Position numbers and translations under genes: made by a program. Below are positions 58,772 to 64,000 of a DNA stretch of 64,000 nucleotides, one piece after another. The notes under the pieces were generated by a model that worked only from the letters and a program-made list of their open reading frames with translations, was not told the origin of the DNA and made no database searches. This DNA comes from Bacteroidales bacterium (GTDB lineage Bacteria; Bacteroidota; Bacteroidia; Bacteroidales; Muribaculaceae), in NCBI GenBank assembly GCA_900768685.1, contig CAAGDX010000031.1, positions 8,086-72,085 of the forward strand, written 5' to 3'. How positions within the stretch are numbered: the stretch's first letter is position 1; each line of letters opens with the position of its first letter.

Positions 58772-61700
58772 ATGAGCATTTATAAAGATATATTTTCAGG
58801 AATAAGACGCAAAATATTAGTGCTGATGCTGCTTGCACTATGTGGCATGCAGATGCAGGCTTTTGACCTTTCCGTATATGCGGAAAAATCCGTGCTTGCA
58901 GAGGGGAAATGGGTGAAAGTGAGTGTGCAGCAGGATGGTATCTATCTCCTTAAGGCAGAAGACCTTAAGAAATGGGGATTCACGGATATGTCACGCGTCA
59001 GAGTTTATGGCTACGGTGGCAGAAGAATCTCAGATGCACTTACCGCACAAAATTATACGGACGACCTTCCACTCGTGCAGACCGTAAATGCCACCGAAGG
59101 CGTGTATTTCTTCGGTTTGGGCGTTACACAATGGAATACTTACAACGGCAATGATTTCCGTCCGGCAAACAATCCTTTTTCCACTGCCGGCTACTACTAT
59201 ATCACGGAAAATGATACTCCTCTGCGTGAAATAGAACTTTCCGGAACGCAAAACAGCGGTAGTGCAGTCACCACTTTCCGCGAAAAAGTGTTTCACGAAA
59301 AAGACCTTTACACTCCGTCGGAAACAGGACATTTGCTCCTGGGTGAGGACTTCAAAGCAAGCAAAAGTCATACCTTTGATTTTAACCTCACGGATAAAGT
59401 GGAAGGTACTACGGTATGGCTTGAGACAGACGTAGTTACAAGAACTTTCGGCTCGCCGTCAACACTTCTTTTTGCCGTAAACGGCACTACTCTGGAAAGC
59501 ACGGATGCCGACGTTATCTCCGCTTCCGCAAACAACACTTACACGTATGGCACGGAGAAAATGATACGTAAAGAGTTTGAAATCTCCGGAGAAAAACTCC
59601 AACTGAGACTGACTCTGAACTATGCTTCTATGCCTATAAATGCGAACTTGAACTATATCGCAATCAACTACACTCGTAACTTGATACTGCGAAATAACAA
59701 TCTCTATTTCACAACCGGACTGGATTCAGACTCTTATACACTCTCCGGTGCAACGGAAAATACTGTCCTCTGGGACGTTACGGAGCCGAATAATATCAGC
59801 CAAATAAATGTAAAAGCACAAAATCAGGCTATTAGTTGGACTTCCTCTTTTGGCACTGATAGAACATACATTGCTTGGAACAAAGGTGCTGCATTGCCCT
59901 CTCCGGAATACGTTGGGACGGTGGCAAACCAGAATATCCACGGAATGGAAACACCGAATATGGTGATTTTTACAGTGCCTGACTATGCTGCTCAGGCAGA
60001 GAGGCTTGCGGAATTTCACAGAACGGATGCGGAAGACCCGCTCAGCGTGCTTGTGCTGAACCAAGATGACGTGTTTAACGAGTTCTCTTCCGGTACTGCG
60101 GATGTGAACTCCCTCCGCCGATGCCTTAAAATGTTTTACGACCGCGGCGAAGCAAGCGGAAACAAACTGAGGTACCTTATACTCTTCGGTCGTTCCGTAC
60201 AAGATAACCGCCATGTGACGGATGCTATCAAAGCCCTGGGCTATCCTACAATCCCGGTATGGGAATCTGAAGACGGGCTGAACGACAATGTATCTTTCTG
60301 CATGGATGATATTTATGGCTTCCTTGAGGACGGCTCCGGAATGAGTTTCGGTTTAGACAAACTGATGGTTTCCATAGGACGTATTGCAGTAACATCTTCA
60401 TACGAAGCAAAAAATGTGGTAGATAAAATCATCAAGTACATCAAAGAACCGGATGAAGGCAACTGGCAAAATCAAGTACTGCTTATTGCAGACGATGAAG
60501 ATAACGGTACACACATGATTCAGATGGAAAAAATGTATAATACCATGCTGAATTCAAACGGCGGCGAAGATATGTTCTACAATAAGGTATATATTGACGC
60601 TTACGAGAAAAGCGGTGGCACATACCCCGGAGCAAGAAGCGATATGTTCCGACTGCTGGAGGAAGGAATGGCGTGGTGGTGCTTCGTGGGACACGCAAAC
60701 CCGACGTCCTGGACCGCAGACGGACTTATGACATACACGGATATCTCCTCGCTTTACCTCAAGCGTCTGCCGGTGGTGTTTGCATACACGTGTAACTTTA
60801 TGCGATGGGACAGCAAAGACATTTCCGCTGCGGAAATACTCTTTAAAAACACAAATGGCGGTGTGGTTGCCGCACTTAGCGCAACACGTCCCGTATATAT
60901 CTCGGAAAACGGCTATCTGTCACAGTGTATAGGTAGTTACATCTTCGCAAAAGATGAAAACGGAAAAAGATACACTATAGGTGATGCTATCCGCCTTGCA
61001 AAAAACAACTATAATATAGACGGTCGTCCTATTTCAAACACAAATAAACTCCGCTACGTTTTTCTGGGTGACCCCGCAATGAGACTGGTGGCACCATCAC
61101 CGAAAATCAAGATTACGGATATCAACGGAGTGGGCTTTGATGATGCGGAACCGCCTACACTTATGGCTTCCCAACGTGCCACGATAAACGGTATGCTCCT
61201 GAACAACGACGGCACTCTGATGTCTGACTTTAACGGTGTGATTACATCTACGCTTTACGATGCGGACATAAGCACCGTCTCCAAAGGAAACGGCACGGAA
61301 GGTGTACAGGTGGCGTTTGACCAGCACGGTTCAAGACTTTTTGCAGGAACGGATTCAATCAAGGGCGGACTTTTCAGTATAAAAGTGCCTATGCCTTCGG
61401 AAATTGCCGACAATTACCGCAACGCCTCAATAAATATGCTCGCGTACTCCAAAACAGACAGCCGCAGAGGCGTGGGCGTGAACCGCGATTTCTACGTATA
61501 TGGCTATGATGATTCCGCACCGGAAGACAACGAGGCTCCGAAAATAGACTATTTTTACCTCAACCACTCATCTTTTAAAGACGGCGACAAAGTGAACGAA
61601 TCGCCGGTGGCTATAGCACAAGTGTCAGATAACGTGGCGATTAACCTCTCAATGGCAGGTATTGGTCACCAGATGAATATGTGGCTTGACGGTGCTGCAA

Positions 61701-62200
61701 AAAGTTATACGGACGTTTCACAGTACTATACTCCCGCTTCCGACGGTTCTCCGGCAGGTACTATAGCCTATCCGCTGAGCGACCTTACAGACGGAGCACA
61801 CTCGCTTCGCCTCCGTGTGTGGGACACGTCCGGCAACCCGACGGAGCAGACAATAAACTTCTTTGTGGAAGGCGGTCTGCCCGTGAAAGCATTTGAGGTT
61901 TATACGGACAGCAACCCGGCATCATCGGAAACAAATTTCTACATCACCCACAACAGACCTGATGCAATGGTGGAAGTTACCATAGAGGTGTTTGACATTT
62001 GGGGACGAATGATGTGGACATCCGTTCAGTCCGGTCGTTGCGACCTGTTCACCACATTCCCAATCACATGGAATCTCTGTGATATGGCAGGACGCAGAGT
62101 GCCACGCGGCATTTACATTTACCGTGCAAGCATCAAGAGCGAAGACGGAGTGGTTTCAAACTCGTTGGCTCGCAAACTTGCCGTAACAAGAGGACAGTAA
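58772..62200 (+). CDS. porU: T9SS sortase PorU (C25 peptidase)
   Basis: 1142 residues. Cationic N-terminus and signal helix ILVLMLLALCGMQMQAF. N-terminal domain AEGKWVKVSVQQDGIYLL and RVRVYGYGGRRISD. C25 core LRYLILFGRSVQDNRH, catalytic-type His641 in WWCFVGHANPTSW and Cys674 in VFAYTCNFMRWDSK, followed by NTNGGVVAALSATRPVY. C-terminal FlgD-like Ig ending GRRVPRGIYIYRASIKSEDG with no sorting tail of its own. This layout is that of PorU, which cleaves C-terminal signals of T9SS cargo and attaches A-LPS. Next to two tailed cargo genes. PorV is not adjacent. Confidence 0.83.
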   Translation: MSIYKDIFSGIRRKILVLMLLALCGMQMQAFDLSVYAEKSVLAEGKWVKVSVQQDGIYLLKAEDLKKWGFTDMSRVRVYGYGGRRISDALTAQNYTDDLPLVQTVNATEGVYFFGLGVTQWNTYNGNDFRPANNPFSTAGYYYITENDTPLREIELSGTQNSGSAVTTFREKVFHEKDLYTPSETGHLLLGEDFKASKSHTFDFNLTDKVEGTTVWLETDVVTRTFGSPSTLLFAVNGTTLESTDADVISASANNTYTYGTEKMIRKEFEISGEKLQLRLTLNYASMPINANLNYIAINYTRNLILRNNNLYFTTGLDSDSYTLSGATENTVLWDVTEPNNISQINVKAQNQAISWTSSFGTDRTYIAWNKGAALPSPEYVGTVANQNIHGMETPNMVIFTVPDYAAQAERLAEFHRTDAEDPLSVLVLNQDDVFNEFSSGTADVNSLRRCLKMFYDRGEASGNKLRYLILFGRSVQDNRHVTDAIKALGYPTIPVWESEDGLNDNVSFCMDDIYGFLEDGSGMSFGLDKLMVSIGRIAVTSSYEAKNVVDKIIKYIKEPDEGNWQNQVLLIADDEDNGTHMIQMEKMYNTMLNSNGGEDMFYNKVYIDAYEKSGGTYPGARSDMFRLLEEGMAWWCFVGHANPTSWTADGLMTYTDISSLYLKRLPVVFAYTCNFMRWDSKDISAAEILFKNTNGGVVAALSATRPVYISENGYLSQCIGSYIFAKDENGKRYTIGDAIRLAKNNYNIDGRPISNTNKLRYVFLGDPAMRLVAPSPKIKITDINGVGFDDAEPPTLMASQRATINGMLLNNDGTLMSDFNGVITSTLYDADISTVSKGNGTEGVQVAFDQHGSRLFAGTDSIKGGLFSIKVPMPSEIADNYRNASINMLAYSKTDSRRGVGVNRDFYVYGYDDSAPEDNEAPKIDYFYLNHSSFKDGDKVNESPVAIAQVSDNVAINLSMAGIGHQMNMWLDGAAKSYTDVSQYYTPASDGSPAGTIAYPLSDLTDGAHSLRLRVWDTSGNPTEQTINFFVEGGLPVKAFEVYTDSNPASSETNFYITHNRPDAMVEVTIEVFDIWGRMMWTSVQSGRCDLFTTFPITWNLCDMAGRRVPRGIYIYRASIKSEDGVVSNSLARKLAVTRGQ

Positions 62201-62256
62201 GATAAGGTAGATATGCAAATATTTCCAATTTTTGCGAAAATTTGCATACTATGGGT

Positions 62257-62284
62257 GTTACTCATTTGCCAAAAAGTGAGTAAC
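62257..62284. promoter_or_regulatory. 8-bp inverted repeat overlapping the -7 box of the DUF4421 gene
   Basis: GTTACTCA, 12 bp, TGAGTAAC. The right arm shares TAAC with the -7 element TAACTTTG (62281-62288), so a dimeric repressor bound here would block the promoter. The DUF4421 ATG is at 62307. Confidence 0.6.
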
Positions 62285-62306
62285 TTTGCAGTCCGAAATT
62301 GTGCCG

Positions 62307-63365
62307 ATGAATATCCTCAAGAAAATATTCTTCCTTATAGTAATGTTATTGTCTATGTCGCAGCAGGCATCCGCCGTTGGCATAGACCTGGACACTATAG
62401 CATCTTGGGGACGATTCCCGAAATTTTGCATAGACGTCTATCGCTGGGGCGACAAAACGTTTAACTCGTATGATTCCACGTATGTTGTAGGGTCAGGCTA
62501 TAAGTTTAAGGTTATAGAGCGAAACGAGTCGTGGATAGACTACTATGGCTTCCAGTTTGAAGATAACAACCAAATGCGAATGGTGTCAGACCCGTGTACG
62601 TCAATGGGTTTGCACTTGTCTTACCTTGCACTCAGTGCCGGCTACGATGTGAACGTGTCCAAGTTTTTCGGTGGTAGCGAAAAAGCACGCAAACGCTTTG
62701 ACTTCGGTTTTACCTGTTCGCTTATTGCTGTCAATTTCTATTTTATCAGCAATGATATAGGTACACGCATCCGGTGGTACGACAAAGACAACAAAAAACT
62801 GTTTGGACCATACGATTTTGACGGTATAAATTGCAGTTCTTGGGGACTTGAAACGTATTACTTTTTTAATCACAACAAATATTCCCAGGCAGCGGCTTTT
62901 TCTTACAGTAAAATTCAAAAAAAGAGTGCAGGCTCGTTTTTCGCCGGAATTTCTTACCGCCAGGACGAATTTGACTTTAATTTCAGCAATGAGCCGGACT
63001 ACATAAAAGCACTCATTCCTGCCAGTTGGGAAAACTATTCGTACAACAGGCTGAACCGAAACTATGCTTTCAAACTCGGCTACGGCTATAACTTTGTTTT
63101 TCCGCATAATTGGACTCTCGGTGTGTCGGAATCCCCCATTGTGGGTATTCGCAAGGGTGCTATCGGTGATGTGGAACTCTCCAAAGTGGCACTTTCATTC
63201 AGCAATAGGGTAAACGTAGGTGCGGCATATAATCACGGAGCCTGGTTCGTAGGCTTGCATGGCAAGTGGGATATGGGCTTCATCAAGGAAAAAGACCACA
63301 CCTTCGTCAATATGATGCTCAGTTTCACCGCTTCTGTGGGTTTCCGCTTTAATTTGTGGAAGTAA
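62307..63365 (+). CDS. DUF4421-family protein, probable outer-membrane beta-barrel
   Basis: 352 residues from ATG 62307 (MNILKKIFFLIVMLLSMSQQ, signal peptide). An upstream TTG in frame lies inside the -7 box and was rejected. SYDSTYVVGSGYKFKV, MGLHLSYLALSAGYDVNVSK, RKRFDFGFTCSLIAVNFYF and the alternating hydrophobic strands with a terminal aromatic pattern FTASVGFRFNLWK match the DUF4421 family of Bacteroidota and an outer-membrane barrel. The function is unknown. It follows porU by 106 bp but with its own promoter. Confidence 0.78.
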   Translation: MNILKKIFFLIVMLLSMSQQASAVGIDLDTIASWGRFPKFCIDVYRWGDKTFNSYDSTYVVGSGYKFKVIERNESWIDYYGFQFEDNNQMRMVSDPCTSMGLHLSYLALSAGYDVNVSKFFGGSEKARKRFDFGFTCSLIAVNFYFISNDIGTRIRWYDKDNKKLFGPYDFDGINCSSWGLETYYFFNHNKYSQAAAFSYSKIQKKSAGSFFAGISYRQDEFDFNFSNEPDYIKALIPASWENYSYNRLNRNYAFKLGYGYNFVFPHNWTLGVSESPIVGIRKGAIGDVELSKVALSFSNRVNVGAAYNHGAWFVGLHGKWDMGFIKEKDHTFVNMMLSFTASVGFRFNLWK

Positions 63366-63402
63366 AAAGGTGTGATTTGAAACTTATTTGAAATAATTTT
63401 AA

Positions 63403-63900
63403 GAGCCTGTTTCATAATAAATGTTAAAGCAGAGGTTGCATAGTTTGAGGCGAGTTTTGTTTTGAGCCAAAGGAGCATAGCGAGCTATGTGACTGCGGCG
63501 AAAGGCGAAAATCGCCCAAAATATGCGACAGGGCAGCACATTTTTTGCTGAAAATTGTTATTCTTGAAAACTTGAATTGCAATGAAGAAAAATTTGCTCA
63601 TATCTGCTCAGAAAAAATGTCTCAAAAAGTATTTCAAAAGCAATAATATTCATCTTAAAATCAGTAATTTAGAAGGACTTGTGTATCTGCTAAAAACCGG
63701 ATGCCGATGGTGGTTATTACCCGAATATTATTGATGGAAACAAGAAAATAAAGGGCATAAAGCGGCATATTTGCGTAGATTCAGCCGGATTAGCACGAAA
63801 TTATGAGCAATTTTTGCACACTGCACAAATTATGGCAGAATTTGCGTGTATGATACTTTTATTAAAGCACATTTATCAAATCGCTTAAAATCAATTATTT
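63403..63900 (+). pseudogene. Degenerate IS5-family element with internally deleted transposase
   Basis: The IS end GAGCCTGTTTCATAATAAAT is at 63403. An ATG at 63582 begins MKKNLLISAQKKCLKKYFKS with NLEGLVYLLKTGCRW, the N-terminal IS5 motif, stopping at 63734. In an overlapping frame, NIIDGNKKIKGIKRHICVDS fuses straight to RNYEQFLHTAQIMAEFACMI and a stop at 63886-63888, so the central catalytic region is deleted. Non-functional. Beyond it, 63890-64000 shows no recognisable gene. Confidence 0.8.
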
Positions 63901-64000
63901 ATGCAATGAAAAAATACCTTTGCTCGGACATTCATTGGCATCTTCGTCCGTGCTTAACGGTTATGTGGCTCGCCACACGCCCTTATAAGCACGAACAAAT

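Overview
The window is chromosomal DNA from a member of Bacteroidales (Bacteroidota), probably a gut or oral Prevotellaceae- or Muribaculaceae-like organism. The evidence is: promoters of the Bacteroidota type (TTTG, about 20 bp, TAnnTTTG); an UpxY-type antiterminator heading a capsule operon; type IX secretion (T9SS) proteins (two gingipain/PorU-like C25 proteins and cargo with sorting tails); the Bacteroidales orders glucan debranching enzyme, glycogen synthase, GH57 amylase and pdxJ-exbB-exbD-tonB; and families restricted to the phylum (DUF2851, DUF3822, DUF4421). The species cannot be fixed from the sequence alone.

Layout. 1-3.7 kb: glycogen/alpha-glucan operon on the minus strand, with the GH57 gene cut by the window edge. 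3.9-13.5 kb (minus): GT2 glycosyltransferase, lipid A-type acyltransferase, mtaB, a C25 PorU-like protein, a FAH-like protein, rex, NAD kinase and an ACT-domain remnant. 13.5-16.2 kb (plus): pdxJ and a TonB-ExbB-ExbD energiser. 16.3-20.0 kb: a small accessory island with an AAA/DUF4143 ATPase divergent from an EcoRI-type adenine methyltransferase and a DUF262-HNH nuclease; four helically phased iterons lie between the divergent promoters. 20.0-29.3 kb: housekeeping genes (panB, acyltransferase, tRNA-Arg, DUF2851, rsmD, DUF3822, Ig-like lipoprotein, rpmA-rplU, trpB2).

29.3-49.1 kb: a capsular/exopolysaccharide locus preceded by a hairpin-rich non-coding block. Its first gene encodes an apparent fusion of a tyrosine-recombinase core-binding domain to an UpxY/NusG antiterminator. 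Next come a possible HEPN-like protein and a PutAbiC abortive-infection protein, then flippase, glycosyltransferases, Wzy-like polymerase, pyruvyl transferase with a C10 tract at its 3' end, heparinase-like protein, epimerase, UDP-GlcNAc 2-epimerase and UDP-ManNAc dehydrogenase, ending in a strong intrinsic terminator. The WecB/WecC pair suggests a ManNAcA-containing polymer. No initiating sugar-phosphate transferase is visible.

49.1-64 kb: IS5-type remnants and a truncated rRNA methyltransferase gene, then two T9SS-cargo-like secreted proteins (phosphodiester glycosidase; giant GH43 protein with repeated modules), porU, a DUF4421 protein and another broken IS5-type transposase.

The window carries several families of very short tandem repeats. 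One is a 7-bp family, TC(A/G/T)AG(A/G)G, confined to the polysaccharide locus and its flanks. It fills intergenic gaps and also interrupts coding genes in frame (heparinase-like protein and WecB, two sites each). Another is a set of 9-bp intergenic arrays with different sequences but the same period. These, the recombinase-UpxY fusion and the phased iterons are the most unusual signals.
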